NCBI RefSeq assembly: GCF_002019855.1
Contig: NZ_CM007717.1
Span: 5,933,043-5,997,042 of the forward strand
Length of the DNA: 64,000 bases
Reading direction: 5' to 3'
Source: Streptomyces antibioticus
GTDB lineage: Bacteria > Actinomycetota > Actinomycetes > Streptomycetales > Streptomycetaceae
In this document: piece after piece, positions 44,440 to 55,342 of the stretch
How positions within the stretch are numbered: the first letter of the stretch is position 1
Layout: each line of letters opens with the position of its first letter
Made by a program: the position numbers and the translations under genes
The notes under the pieces: model-generated
What the model was told of the DNA's origin: nothing
Seen by the model: only the letters and a program-made list of their open reading frames with translations
Database searches by the model: none

Positions 44440-45138
44440 ATGGCGGACATGGCTACACATGTGATCACCGGGGCGGGCTCCGGCATCGGCGCCGCCGTCG
44501 CCCGCCGCCTCCACGCGCGCGGGGACGACCTCGTGCTGCACGCGCGCGACGCGGGCCGCGCGAAGGAACTGGCCGCCGCGTTCCCCGGGGCGCGGACCCT
44601 CGTCGGCGACCTCGCCGACCCCGACCGGCTGAGCTGGGCGTTCTCCCACCAGAGCCTGCCGGACCGGGTGGACTCGCTGCTGCACATCGCCGGAGTGGTC
44701 GACCTCGGTCCGGTCGGCGAACTGACCCCGAAGACCTGGCACCACCAGTTGAACGTCAACCTGGTCGCGCCCGCCGAGCTGACCCGCCACTTCCTGCCCC
44801 AACTGCGCACCACGCGCGGGCACGTGGTCTTCGTCAACTCCGGCGCGGGCCTGCGGGCGAGCGCCGACTGGTCCGCGTACGCCGCCTCCAAGCATGGCCT
44901 CAAGGCCCTCGCGGACGCCCTGCGCCACGAGGAGCACGGCAACGGCGTCCGCGTCACCTCCGTCTACCCCGGCCGCACCGCCAGCCCCATGCAGGCCAAG
45001 GTCCACCGGCAGGAGGGCAAGGAGTACGACGCCGACGAGTGGATCGACCCCGAGTCCGTCGCGACGACGATCCTGCTCGCCCTTGACCTGCCGCGGGACG
45101 CCGAGGTCAACGACCTCACCGTCCGCCCCGGACGGTGA
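44440..45138 (+). CDS. short-chain dehydrogenase/reductase
   Basis: 232 aa classical SDR: cofactor motif TGAGSGIG (residues about 10-17), HIAGVVD in place of NNAG, catalytic Ser in VFVNSGAG and YAASK (Tyr and Lys). HARD after the second strand suggests NADP preference. Substrate unknown. ATG at 44440 or 44449; neither has a clear Shine-Dalgarno. First gene to the right of the TnpB element; its stop is 7 bp from the next start, so it leads the run to ligA. Confidence 0.88.
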   Translation: MADMATHVITGAGSGIGAAVARRLHARGDDLVLHARDAGRAKELAAAFPGARTLVGDLADPDRLSWAFSHQSLPDRVDSLLHIAGVVDLGPVGELTPKTWHHQLNVNLVAPAELTRHFLPQLRTTRGHVVFVNSGAGLRASADWSAYAASKHGLKALADALRHEEHGNGVRVTSVYPGRTASPMQAKVHRQEGKEYDADEWIDPESVATTILLALDLPRDAEVNDLTVRPGR

Positions 45139-45145
45139 GGCGCGC

Positions 45146-46162
45146 ATGAACGACAGCCAGAGCGACCGCCCGTTCGTCTTCGGCCCCGCCACCGGCGTCG
45201 GCTCCCTGCCCGGCGGGGACGCGCGCGAGGCCGCCAGGACCGCCACCGGGTCCTTCGAGGACTTCCCGTTCCTGCCGGAACTGCCGGCCCGCGGCCCCGG
45301 CGCCGACATGATCGGCCGCACCGCCGGCCTGCTCGTCGAGATGTACGCGCGCGTGGAGCCCAGCGGCTGGCGGCTCGGCGACCGGCCGGGCCGCGACACC
45401 CGGCGCGCCCGGTCCTGGCTGGGGGAGGACCTCGACGCCCTGGAGGAGTTCACCCAGGGGCACGAGGGACCGCTGAAGGTCCAGGCCGTCGGCCCGTGGA
45501 CGCTCGCCGCCGCACTGGAGCTGCGCAACGGCGAGGCCGTCCTCTCCGACCCCGGCGCCGTCCGCGACCTCGCCGCCTCCCTCGCCGAGGGCCTGCGGCT
45601 CCACCTCGCCGAGGTACGGCGCCGGGCGCCCGGCGCCCAGCTCGTCCTCCAGCTCGACGAGCCCTCCCTGACCGCCGTCCTGCGCGGCCATGTGCGCACC
45701 GCCAGCGGCTACCGCACCCACCGCGCCGTCGACCGCCAGCTCGTCGAGGCCACCCTCCGCGACGTCGCCGGCGTGCAGGAGGACGGCCCCGTCGTGGTCC
45801 ACTCCTGCGCGCCGGACGTGCCGTTCGCCCTGCTGCGCCGGGCCGGGGTCGCCGGGATCTCCTTCGACTTCTCGCTGCTCACCGAGCGTGACGAGGAGGC
45901 GATCGGCGAGGCCGTGGAGGCGGGGACCCGGCTGCTCGCCGGTGTCGTACCCGGCACGGACACCGCATTGTCCGACCCTGCCGGTAGCGTCATGGGGGTC
46001 AGGACGCTGTGGCGCAGGCTGGGGCTGCGACCGGGGCTGCTCGCGGAGGCGGTCACGATCACCCCGGCGTGCGGTCTCGCGGGGGCCTCCCCGGCGTACG
46101 CCCGCAAGGCGCTCGCCCACTGCGTCCGGGCGGCGAGATCACTCGCGGACAACCCAGAGTAA
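45146..46162 (+). CDS. cobalamin-independent methionine synthase-like protein (MetE C-terminal type)
   Basis: 338 aa, a stand-alone version of the MetE catalytic barrel. It starts with GPATGVGSLPGGDA; zinc ligands appear as His and Cys in VVHSCAPD and Cys in ITPACGLAG. It lacks the N-terminal MetE half, so whether it makes methionine with another methyl donor is unknown. ATG at 45146 has GGTGAGG upstream. It lies tightly between the SDR and ligA. Confidence 0.85.
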   Translation: MNDSQSDRPFVFGPATGVGSLPGGDAREAARTATGSFEDFPFLPELPARGPGADMIGRTAGLLVEMYARVEPSGWRLGDRPGRDTRRARSWLGEDLDALEEFTQGHEGPLKVQAVGPWTLAAALELRNGEAVLSDPGAVRDLAASLAEGLRLHLAEVRRRAPGAQLVLQLDEPSLTAVLRGHVRTASGYRTHRAVDRQLVEATLRDVAGVQEDGPVVVHSCAPDVPFALLRRAGVAGISFDFSLLTERDEEAIGEAVEAGTRLLAGVVPGTDTALSDPAGSVMGVRTLWRRLGLRPGLLAEAVTITPACGLAGASPAYARKALAHCVRAARSLADNPE

Positions 46163-46171
46163 CGGGAGGAC

Positions 46172-48415
46172 ATGACGGTGGCCGGCGACAACCAAGCGGA
46201 GACGACGGTGCCCGCCGAGGCGCGGGAACAGCACGCGCAGCTCGCTGAGCAGATCGAGGAGCACCGCTTCCGGTACTACGTGAAGGACGCCCCCGTCGTC
46301 AGCGACGCGGAGTTCGACCGTCTCCTGCGCGCCCTGGAGGCGCTGGAGGAGGAGTACGCCGAGCTGCGCACGCCCGACTCGCCGACCCAGAAGGTCGCGG
46401 GCGCGTACGCCACGGAGTTCACGGCCGTCCAGCACCGCGAGCGCATGCTCTCCCTGGACAACGCCTTCGACGACCTGGAGCTGGCCGCCTGGGCGGAGCG
46501 CGTCCACAAGGACGTGGGCGCCTCCCCCTACCACTTCCTGTGCGAGCTGAAGGTCGACGGACTCGCCGTCAACCTCACCTACGAGAACGGCCGTCTGACC
46601 CGCGCGGCGACCCGCGGCGACGGCCGCACCGGCGAGGACATCACGCCCAACGTCCGCACCATCGCGGAGATCCCCGACCGGCTCACGGGCGACGGGGTGC
46701 CGCAGCTCGTGGAGATCCGCGGCGAGGTCTACTTCCCGATGGACAAGTTCCAGGAGCTGAACGCCCGTCTGGTCGAGGCCGGGGACAAGCCGTTCGCCAA
46801 CCCGCGCAACGCGGCGGCCGGTTCACTGCGCCAGAAGGACCCGCGCGTCACCGCGACCCGCCCGCTGCACATGGTCGTCCACGGCATCGGCGCCCTGGAG
46901 GGCTACGAGAGCCCCGGCCGGCTCTCCGAGGCGTACGGCCTGCTCAAGTCCTGGGGCCTGCCCACCTCCCCGCACAACCGGGTCGTCGACGACCTCGACG
47001 GCGTACGCCGGTTCATCGCGCACTACGGCGAGAACCGGCACTCCGTGGAGCACGAGATCGACGGCGTCGTCGTCAAGCTCGACGAGATCCGCCTCCAAGG
47101 GCGGCTCGGCTCCACCGCCCGCGCGCCGCGCTGGGCGATCGCGTACAAGTACGCGCCCGAGGAGGTCAACACCAAGCTCGTCAACATCCGGGTGGGCGTG
47201 GGCCGTACGGGCCGCGTCACGCCGTACGCGCAGGTCGAGCCGGTGCATGTGGCCGGCTCCGAGGTCGAGTTCGCCACCCTGCACAACCAGGACGTCGTCA
47301 AGGCCAAGGGCGTCCTCATCGGGGACACCGTGGTGCTGCGCAAGGCCGGTGACGTGATCCCCGAGATCCTCGGCCCCGTCGCCGACCTGCGCGACGGCAG
47401 CGAGCGCGCGTTCGTGATGCCGGCCGAGTGCCCCGAGTGCGGCACCCCGCTGCGGCCGATGAAGGAGGGCGACGTCGACCTGCGCTGCCCCAACGCCCGC
47501 ACCTGCCCCGCCCAGTTGCGCGAGCGGCTGTTCTATCTCGCCGGCCGCAAGGCGCTGGACATCGAGAACTTCGGCTATGTCGCGGCCGCCGCCCTCACCA
47601 AGCCGCTGGAGCCCGAGGACCCGCCGCTGCGCGACGAGGGCGACCTCTTCGACCTCACCGTCGACCGGTTGCTGCCCATCAGGGCGTACGTCCTCGACCA
47701 GGACAGCGGACTGCCCAAGCGCGACCCGAAGACCGGCGAGGAGAAGATCGCCACCGTCTTCGCCAACCAGCAGGGCGAGCCGCGGAAGAACGCCGTCGCC
47801 ATGCTGGCGAACATCGCCGCGGCCAAGGACCGCCCGCTCGCCCGGATCCTCACCGGCCTGTCGATCCGGCACGTCGGACCGGTCGCCGCCGAGGCGCTCG
47901 CCCGCGAGTTCCGCTCCATCGACCGGATCGAACAGGCCACCGAGGAGGAGCTGGCGGCCACCGAGGGCGTCGGGGCGATCATCGCCGCCTCCCTCAAGGA
48001 GTGGTTCGCCGAGGAGTGGCACCAGGAGATCATCCGCAAGTGGAGAGCCGCCGGCGTCCGCATGGAGGAGGAGGGCACCGGCGAGGACGAGGGCCCCCGC
48101 CCCCTTGAGGGCCTGACGGTCGTGGTCACCGGCACGCTCGAACACTTCACCCGCGACGGCGCCAAGGACGCCCTCCAGAGCCGCGGGGCGAAGGTGACCG
48201 GCTCGGTCTCCAAGAAGACGTCGTTCGTCGTCGTGGGCGACAACCCCGGCTCGAAGTACGACAAGGCCATGCAGCTCAAGGTGCCCGTGCTGGACGAGGA
48301 CGGCTTCACGGTCCTCCTCGAAGAGGGCCCCGAGGCCGCGGCCGAGGCCGCCCTCCCGGTCGCCGAAGCCACCGCCGAAGCCACCGCCGAAGCCGCCCCG
48401 CCGGCCGAGGAGTAG
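46172..48415 (+). CDS. ligA: NAD-dependent DNA ligase
   Basis: 747 aa, essential replicative ligase. The order is: domain Ia, adenylation domain with Lys127 in ELKVDG, OB fold, zinc finger CPEC ... CPNARTCPAQ, helix-hairpin-helix domain with an actinobacterial insert (about 475-535), and a C-terminal BRCT domain (about 645-725). A short Ala/Glu tail made of EATA-like repeats ends it. ATG at 46172 has GGGAGG upstream, 9 bp after the MetE-like gene. Confidence 0.97.
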   Translation: MTVAGDNQAETTVPAEAREQHAQLAEQIEEHRFRYYVKDAPVVSDAEFDRLLRALEALEEEYAELRTPDSPTQKVAGAYATEFTAVQHRERMLSLDNAFDDLELAAWAERVHKDVGASPYHFLCELKVDGLAVNLTYENGRLTRAATRGDGRTGEDITPNVRTIAEIPDRLTGDGVPQLVEIRGEVYFPMDKFQELNARLVEAGDKPFANPRNAAAGSLRQKDPRVTATRPLHMVVHGIGALEGYESPGRLSEAYGLLKSWGLPTSPHNRVVDDLDGVRRFIAHYGENRHSVEHEIDGVVVKLDEIRLQGRLGSTARAPRWAIAYKYAPEEVNTKLVNIRVGVGRTGRVTPYAQVEPVHVAGSEVEFATLHNQDVVKAKGVLIGDTVVLRKAGDVIPEILGPVADLRDGSERAFVMPAECPECGTPLRPMKEGDVDLRCPNARTCPAQLRERLFYLAGRKALDIENFGYVAAAALTKPLEPEDPPLRDEGDLFDLTVDRLLPIRAYVLDQDSGLPKRDPKTGEEKIATVFANQQGEPRKNAVAMLANIAAAKDRPLARILTGLSIRHVGPVAAEALAREFRSIDRIEQATEEELAATEGVGAIIAASLKEWFAEEWHQEIIRKWRAAGVRMEEEGTGEDEGPRPLEGLTVVVTGTLEHFTRDGAKDALQSRGAKVTGSVSKKTSFVVVGDNPGSKYDKAMQLKVPVLDEDGFTVLLEEGPEAAAEAALPVAEATAEATAEAAPPAEE

Positions 48416-48540
48416 CCGAAAGCGGCGGTCGAAGACCACCCGATCGGCGTATACCTGACGCATCCGGGCGCCCGGGGCGCATTCGGGCAACCGTCGACGA
48501 CCGCTGCCCGTGGAAGCCTTCCGCGGCCTACTGTTGGGGT

Positions 48541-48672
48541 ATGCGCCTGCCGTGCCCAGCTACGGTCGGGGCATTCCCGTGCTCCTGGCGAGCGGGGGAA
48601 GGGTTTTCCAACGCGGCGCCGTTGACGGTTGTCGGGCAACGGGCCGCGTGGCGTGGGCACCGCCGGCTGTGA
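48541..48672 (+). CDS. possible 43-aa leaderless upstream ORF of rmdB
   Basis: TACTGT (48529-48534) stands exactly 6 bases before ATG 48541, the leaderless pattern. The 43-codon ORF (MRLPCPATVGAFPCSW...) ends 10 bases before the rmdB ATG. Its codon bias is not strongly coding-like, and it contains an inverted repeat CCGTTG / CAACGG (about 48620-48642). It may be a leader peptide or only mark the rmdB transcription start with a structured leader. Confidence 0.35.
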   Translation: MRLPCPATVGAFPCSWRAGEGFSNAAPLTVVGQRAAWRGHRRL

Positions 48673-48682
48673 GAGGGACGGA

Positions 48683-50962
48683 ATGGAACCGACCGAGAGC
48701 GCCGCTCCTGACTCATGGCTGCGCAGGCGCCGGGTCGCCGGCGTCTGGTGGGGCAGCCTGTGGGCGCCGCGGTCCGCACCGCACCCGGGCGGCACGGCGG
48801 GAGCACAGCCGCCGCCCGCCGCCCCCGACACCCGCCTCCCCGCACTGCCCGCCGGCCCCGCCGCGGCCTCCGCGGCCGGCGGCCCGCACCCCGCCTCCGT
48901 CCTGCCCGACGCCGAGTCCGACCGGCACCCGTCCTGGCCCGCGCTGCCCGCCGCCGTCGTCGGGACCGCCGCCTTCGCGCTCGGCGCTGGCTTCTACCGC
49001 GCCTTCACCGGCGGCCACGCCCTCTTCCCGTGCGGCACCGTCGGCTGGTCGCTCGCCGTGCTCACCGGCGTCATCGTCGGCCACCTCGTCCTGCTCGGCC
49101 GCGCCCGCTGGTGGGGCGGCACCGGCTCCGGCGCCGCCCTCACCCTCGCCGTCCTGCTGCTCTACGGCTGGGTCCCGGCCGGCATGGTCAGCCTCACCGT
49201 CGTCGTCCTGGTCGGCATAGCCAGGCGCCACCGCTGGCGGCAGGGCGTCCTGCACGGCGCGGTGGACATCATCGGCATCGGCACCGGCGCGCTGCTGCTC
49301 GCCCTGTGCGGCCGGGTGCCGTCCGTCGAACGGCCCTGGTACCCCGCCAACTGGACGCTCTACACCGCCCCGCAGGTCGTCCTGGTCGCCGTCGCCTATC
49401 TCGCCGTCACCCGCGTCCTGCTCTGGTACCTCAACGCCCCGCGCGCCGGCGGACTGCCGACCGTCGCCCGCACCGCCCTGGTCCGCCAGGGCCTGGTCGC
49501 CGTCGCGCTGCTCGGCATCGCCCCGCTGATCTGCGTGGTGGCCGTCGCCAAACCGATTCTGCTGCCGCTGTTCGCGATCCCGCTGATCGCCCTCGACTCC
49601 ACCCTGTGGATCGCCCGGGCCCGCGCCGAGGAGCAGTTGCGCGACCCGCTGACCGGGCTGCCCAACCGGCAGTGGCTGCTGGAGCGGATCTGGACCGCCC
49701 TCGACGACGCCGAACGCATCGGCGCCCGGGCCGCGCTCATGCTGATCGACCTCGACCGGTTCCGCTCGGTCAACGACACCCTCGGACACCTCGCCGGCGA
49801 CCGGCTCCTCCTCCAGATAGCCGAACGCCTGCGGCACGCGATACCCCGCGGGGCGGAGGTGGCGCGGCTCGGCGGTGACGAGTTCGCCGTCTTACTGCCC
49901 GTCGCCGACTCCACGACCTCCGCGACCCGGGTCGCCCGCGGCCTCGTCGCCCACCTCAGCTCGCCGCTCGATCTCGACGGGCTCACCCTCGTGCTGGAGG
50001 CCAGCGCCGGGGTCGCCGTCTTCCCCGACCACGCCGACGACGCCGAGGGCATGCTGCGCCGCGCCGACGTGGCGATGTACCAGGCCAAGCGGGACCGTAC
50101 GGGCGTCGAGGTGTACGAGTCCAAGCGGGACTCCAACACCCCCGACCGGCTCGGACTGCTCGGCGATCTGCGGCGCGCGCTCGACGCGCACGAGGTGCAG
50201 CTCCACTACCAGCCGAAGGTCCGCTTCGACGGACAGGTGGCCGGACTCGAAGCCCTGGTGCGCTGGGTGCACCCGGAGCGCGGGAAGGTGCCGCCGGACG
50301 AGTTCATAGCGATCGCCGAGTCCTCCGGGCTGATGCCGCACCTCACCGAGTACGTCCTGGAGACCGCCCTCGGACAGGTCGCCGCCTGGCGCGCCCAGGG
50401 CCTCTTCGTACCGGTCGCGGTCAATGTCTCCCCGCGTGATGTCCACACCCCCGGCTTCGCCGGCTCCGTCGCCGCGCGGCTCGCCCGGCACGGGGTCCCG
50501 GCCGGCGCGCTCCAGTTGGAGATCACCGAACACGTCCTCCTGGAGGACCCGCAGCGCGCCGCCGACACGCTGAACGGCCTGACCGGGCACGGCGTGAAGA
50601 TGTCCCTGGACGACTTCGGCACCGGCTACTCCTCCCTGGTGCACCTGCGCCGGCTGCCCGTGAGCGAACTGAAGATCGACCGCTCCTTCGTGGCCCGGCT
50701 GGCCGTCGACACCGAGGACGCGGAGATCGTGCGCTGCACGGTCGACCTGGCCCACTCCCTCGGCCTGCTGGTCGTCGCGGAGGGTGTCGAGGACGACGAG
50801 ACCTGGGAACGCCTGCGCGACCTGGGCTGCGACGCGGTCCAGGGCTGGCTGGTCGCCGCCGCGATGCCCCCCGACGAGACGACGGCCTGGCTCCGCGCCC
50901 GCGGCTCCCGAGGCTGGCAACGCCCGGCGGCGGCCCTCCCGGCAGCGGCCACGGACGACTGA
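48683..50962 (+). CDS. rmdB: membrane GGDEF-EAL protein for cyclic di-GMP turnover (RmdB-like)
   Basis: 759 aa. A Pro-rich cytoplasmic start (about 1-80) is followed by about eight membrane helices (about 85-310), a GGDEF domain (GGDEF at 397-401) and an EAL domain (EAL at 523-525, DDFGTGYSSL, AEGVED). Both active-site motifs are intact, so synthesis and breakdown of c-di-GMP are both possible. No RxxD inhibition site is visible before GGDEF. Position after ligA and domain order match Streptomyces RmdB, known from S. coelicolor work to affect aerial development (from memory). ATG at 48683 has AGAGGGACGG. Confidence 0.9.
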   Translation: MEPTESAAPDSWLRRRRVAGVWWGSLWAPRSAPHPGGTAGAQPPPAAPDTRLPALPAGPAAASAAGGPHPASVLPDAESDRHPSWPALPAAVVGTAAFALGAGFYRAFTGGHALFPCGTVGWSLAVLTGVIVGHLVLLGRARWWGGTGSGAALTLAVLLLYGWVPAGMVSLTVVVLVGIARRHRWRQGVLHGAVDIIGIGTGALLLALCGRVPSVERPWYPANWTLYTAPQVVLVAVAYLAVTRVLLWYLNAPRAGGLPTVARTALVRQGLVAVALLGIAPLICVVAVAKPILLPLFAIPLIALDSTLWIARARAEEQLRDPLTGLPNRQWLLERIWTALDDAERIGARAALMLIDLDRFRSVNDTLGHLAGDRLLLQIAERLRHAIPRGAEVARLGGDEFAVLLPVADSTTSATRVARGLVAHLSSPLDLDGLTLVLEASAGVAVFPDHADDAEGMLRRADVAMYQAKRDRTGVEVYESKRDSNTPDRLGLLGDLRRALDAHEVQLHYQPKVRFDGQVAGLEALVRWVHPERGKVPPDEFIAIAESSGLMPHLTEYVLETALGQVAAWRAQGLFVPVAVNVSPRDVHTPGFAGSVAARLARHGVPAGALQLEITEHVLLEDPQRAADTLNGLTGHGVKMSLDDFGTGYSSLVHLRRLPVSELKIDRSFVARLAVDTEDAEIVRCTVDLAHSLGLLVVAEGVEDDETWERLRDLGCDAVQGWLVAAAMPPDETTAWLRARGSRGWQRPAAALPAAATDD

Positions 50963-51090
50963 CGGCACGGCCCGCGTCGCCCCACCCGGTCTCACCCGTT
51001 CGGCCCAGACGCCGCCCTCCGGGCTGCCCGGTGGGACCTCTCGGCGTCTCACGGCGGCAAACCGTTTCACGGGCACGAGCTGCCGCCCCC

Positions 51091-51096
51091 TAGGAT
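51091..51096 (+). promoter_or_regulatory. -10 element TAGGAT of the gatCAB operon
   Basis: TAGGAT is close to the streptomycete -10 consensus and lies 41 bases before the gatC start. The -35 is not clear. Confidence 0.5.
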
Positions 51097-51137
51097 TGGG
51101 CTCACATCACATCTCACTCACCCCAGAGGAACGCTGC

Positions 51138-51434
51138 ATGCCTGGCATCACGCGCGAGGAGGTCGCCCACCTCGCCCGGCTGGCGCGTCTGGAGCTGAAG
51201 CCCGAAGAGCTCGACCACTTCGCAGGCCAGCTCGACGACATCATCGGCGCGGTCGCCCGCGTCAGCGAGGTCGCCGACCAAGACGTACCGCCGACCTCGC
51301 ACCCGCTCCCGCTGACCAACGTCATGCGGGCGGACGAGGTCCGTCCGTCGCTCACCCCCGAGCAGGCGCTCTCCGGCGCCCCGGCCCAGGAGCAGCAGCG
51401 TTTCAAGGTGCCGCAGATCCTGGGGGAGGACTAA
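51138..51434 (+). CDS. gatC: aspartyl/glutamyl-tRNA amidotransferase subunit C
   Basis: 98 aa, small stabilising subunit of GatCAB, which amidates misacylated Glu-tRNA(Gln) and Asp-tRNA(Asn). Typical start ITREEVAHLARLARLEL and later VPPTSHPLPLTNVMRADEV. ATG at 51138 has AGAGGA; the long frame upstream is not gatC. 5 bp before gatA. Confidence 0.95.
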   Translation: MPGITREEVAHLARLARLELKPEELDHFAGQLDDIIGAVARVSEVADQDVPPTSHPLPLTNVMRADEVRPSLTPEQALSGAPAQEQQRFKVPQILGED

Positions 51435-51439
51435 TCACC

Positions 51440-52941
<1,502 letters not shown>

Positions 52942-52945
<4 letters not shown>

Positions 52946-53181
52946 GTGCACTGAACAAGGCCAAGGGCTTCAAGAAGTCCAAGTCCGGTGCGTACCTGTC
53001 CATCGCCGGGACCGCGTTCGGCGCGATCGGTGTCGCCAAGCGGCTGCGCAAGGCCCGCGCCGAGAAGGACACCCTGGTCCTGATCGACGCCACCGTGTCC
53101 GCCGTCGCCATCGTCACCGGCCTCGCCATCCTGTACCGCGAGCTGAAGCGGCTGGGCGACGACGACGTCCTGCTGGGCTGA
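52942..53181 (+). CDS. 79-aa hypothetical protein embedded in the gatCAB operon
   Basis: Start GTG at 52942 overlaps the gatA stop. The product begins very basic (SALNKAKGFKKSKSG), then has a weak hydrophobic stretch (YLSIAGTAFGAIGVA), a charged segment and a clear helix LVLIDATVSAVAIVTGLAILYREL, ending acidic (DDDVLLG). Probably one or two membrane helices. No family recognised. It is 15 bp ahead of gatB and must be co-translated with GatA; a link to tRNA amidation is not established. Confidence 0.8.
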
Positions 53182-53196
53182 GAGGGAAGTTTCACC

Positions 53197-54711
53197 GTGA
53201 CCACCACGACCGACCTGGTGTCGTACGAGGACGCGCTGGCGTCGTACGACCCCGTCATGGGCCTCGAGGTCCATGTCGAACTCGGCACCAAGACCAAGAT
53301 GTTCTGCGGCTGTTCGACCGAACTCGGCCAGGACGCCAACACGCAGACCTGCCCCACCTGCCTCGGCCTGCCCGGCGCGCTCCCGGTCGTCAACGCGATC
53401 GGCATCGAGTCCGCGATCAAGATCGGTCTCGCGCTGAACTGCGAGATCGCCGAGTGGTGCCGCTTCGCCCGGAAGAACTACTTCTATCCGGACATGCCGA
53501 AGAACTTCCAGACCTCCCAGTACGACGAGCCGATCGCCTTCGACGGCTACCTCGACGTGCAGTTGGAGGACGGCGAGACCTTCCGCGTGGAGATCGAGCG
53601 CGCCCACATGGAGGAGGACACCGGCAAGTCGACGCACGTCGGCGGCGCGACGGGCCGTATCCACGGCGCCTCGCACTCGCTCCTCGACTACAACCGCGCC
53701 GGCATCCCGCTCATCGAGATCGTCACCAAGCCGATCGTGGGCGCCGGCGAGCGCGCCCCCGAGGTGGCCAAGGCGTACGTCCGTGAGCTGCGCGAGGTCA
53801 TCAAGGCGCTCGGCGTCTCCGAGGCCCGCATGGAGATGGGCCAGATGCGCTGCGACGTGAACCTGTCGCTGCGCCCGAACGGCACCGAGAAGTTCGGCAC
53901 CCGTTCGGAGACGAAGAACGTCAACTCGCTGCGGTCCGTGGAGCGCGCGGCCCGTTTCGAGATCCAGCGGCACGCGGCCGTGCTCTCCTCGGGCGGCACG
54001 ATCGTCCAGGAGACCCGCCACTTCCACGAGGACACCGGGTCCACGACCTCGGGCCGCGTGAAGGAGGAGGCCGAGGACTACCGGTACTTCCCGGAGCCCG
54101 ACCTGGTCCCCGTCGCCCCCTCCCGCGCGTGGGTCGAGGAGATCCGCGCCGGACTGCCCGAACTGCCGCTGGCCCGCCGCAACCGGCTCCTCGCCGAGTG
54201 GGGCGTCTCCGCCACCGACATGCAGGCGATCCTCAACGCCGGCGCCCTGGACCTGATCGTCGCCACGATCGACGCCGGTGCCGACGCGGCCTCCGCCCGC
54301 AAGTGGTGGATGGGCGAACTGGCCCGCAGCGCCAACGAGTCGGGCACCTCGCTGGACGAACTGGCGATCACTCCGGAGCAGGTCGCCCGGGTCACCGAGC
54401 TGGTGAGCAAGGGCGACCTCAACGACAAGCTGGCCCGGCAGGTCATCGAGGGCGTCCTCGCGGGCGAGGGCACCCCGGACGAGGTCGTCGACAAGCGCGG
54501 CCTCAAGGTCGTCTCCGACGACTCGGCGCTCGGCACCGCGGTCGACGAGGCCATCGCCGGCAACCCGGGCGTCGCCGACAAGATCCGCGGCGGCAAGGTC
54601 GCCGCGGCCGGCGCACTCGTCGGCGCCGTGATGAAGGCCACGCGCGGCCAGGCCGACGCGGCCCGCGTCAAGGAACTGATCCTGGAGAAGCTCGGGGTCA
54701 GCGAGGGCTGA
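53197..54711 (+). CDS. gatB: aspartyl/glutamyl-tRNA amidotransferase subunit B
   Basis: 504 aa kinase/transamidase subunit. Begins with the diagnostic MGLEVHVELGTKTKMFCGC, with zinc cysteines in FCGCS and CPTCLG and the later RKNYFYPDMPKNFQTSQYDEP. C-terminal helical and YqeY-like tail to VKELILEKLG. GTG at 53197 has AGAGGGAAG. Followed by a terminator. Confidence 0.97.
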   Translation: MTTTTDLVSYEDALASYDPVMGLEVHVELGTKTKMFCGCSTELGQDANTQTCPTCLGLPGALPVVNAIGIESAIKIGLALNCEIAEWCRFARKNYFYPDMPKNFQTSQYDEPIAFDGYLDVQLEDGETFRVEIERAHMEEDTGKSTHVGGATGRIHGASHSLLDYNRAGIPLIEIVTKPIVGAGERAPEVAKAYVRELREVIKALGVSEARMEMGQMRCDVNLSLRPNGTEKFGTRSETKNVNSLRSVERAARFEIQRHAAVLSSGGTIVQETRHFHEDTGSTTSGRVKEEAEDYRYFPEPDLVPVAPSRAWVEEIRAGLPELPLARRNRLLAEWGVSATDMQAILNAGALDLIVATIDAGADAASARKWWMGELARSANESGTSLDELAITPEQVARVTELVSKGDLNDKLARQVIEGVLAGEGTPDEVVDKRGLKVVSDDSALGTAVDEAIAGNPGVADKIRGGKVAAAGALVGAVMKATRGQADAARVKELILEKLGVSEG

Positions 54712-54730
54712 CCTCGGCGATCGTCGGGGG

Positions 54731-54761
54731 AGGGGGTGCGTCCGGTTCGGGCGCACCCCCT
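54731..54761 (+). terminator. terminator after gatB
   Basis: 10-bp stem AGGGGGTGCG / CGCACCCCCT (54731-54740 / 54752-54761), 11-base loop, starting 20 bases after the gatB stop; no U-tract. Confidence 0.75.
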
Positions 54762-54798
54762 CTCGGCCGTTCCGGCGGAGGCGCTACGCTCGCCCACG

Positions 54799-55182
54799 AT
54801 GAGTGCACGAACCGACTCGGACTCCCAGGGCTCCCAGGGTTCCCCGGACTCCCAGGGCTCCGCGGACTCCCCGGACTCCCAGGGCTCTGCGGGCTCCCCG
54901 GGCGACATAGCCGGCGACGACGAGGAGTACGGCCCCGACGACGCCCGCCGCGCCCGCTGGACCGCGACCGGCACCGGCGCCCTGCTCACCCTCGCCGGAC
55001 TCGCGGCCGCCCTGCTGCGCCTCACCGGCCCCGCCCCGGCCCTCGTCCCGGTCGCCTACGCCCTCGGCGCGGGCGTCTGCGCCCTCGCGGCGCTCCTCGG
55101 CGCCCGGGGCCGCACCCGGCGCGCCCTGTGGCTCCTCATCGCCGGCGTGATGGTGATGGCGCTCGGCGACCAGGTGGACTGA
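54799..55182 (+). CDS. membrane protein with DSQGS tandem repeat N-terminus
   Basis: 127 aa. Residues about 8-40 are a low-complexity run of SDSQGSQGS-type units, encoded by a DNA tandem repeat (about 54829-54901, units like GACTCCCAGGGCTCC). After an acidic stretch come three hydrophobic segments (LLTLAGLAAALLRL, LVPVAYALGAGVCALAALLG, LWLLIAGVMVMALG). No family recognised. ATG at 54799 has TACGCT 8 bases upstream and no Shine-Dalgarno. Repeat number may vary between strains. Confidence 0.75.
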   Translation: MSARTDSDSQGSQGSPDSQGSADSPDSQGSAGSPGDIAGDDEEYGPDDARRARWTATGTGALLTLAGLAAALLRLTGPAPALVPVAYALGAGVCALAALLGARGRTRRALWLLIAGVMVMALGDQVD

Positions 55183-55342
55183 CCCGCGGGCCCTTCCTCC
55201 GTGCGCCCCCACGAACTGTGAAAAGGCACACGAACGGTACAAACGATCTCTCCCGCCTGTAAGAGTGGCCCCACATCGCTCATACGTTCTTTGCGGGCTG
55301 TTTCCCGGTCAAAGATCCACAATTCACCCCGGGAGCACGTCT

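Noticed and set aside
48629..48682. TTG start giving an 18-residue longer RmdB
   Set aside because: No ribosome site, and ATG 48683 has AGAGGGACGG directly upstream.
54829..54901. Repeat array considered as CRISPR
   Set aside because: Units are contiguous, about 15 bp, in frame and lack spacers; they encode a peptide repeat. No CRISPR array or cas gene was seen in the window.
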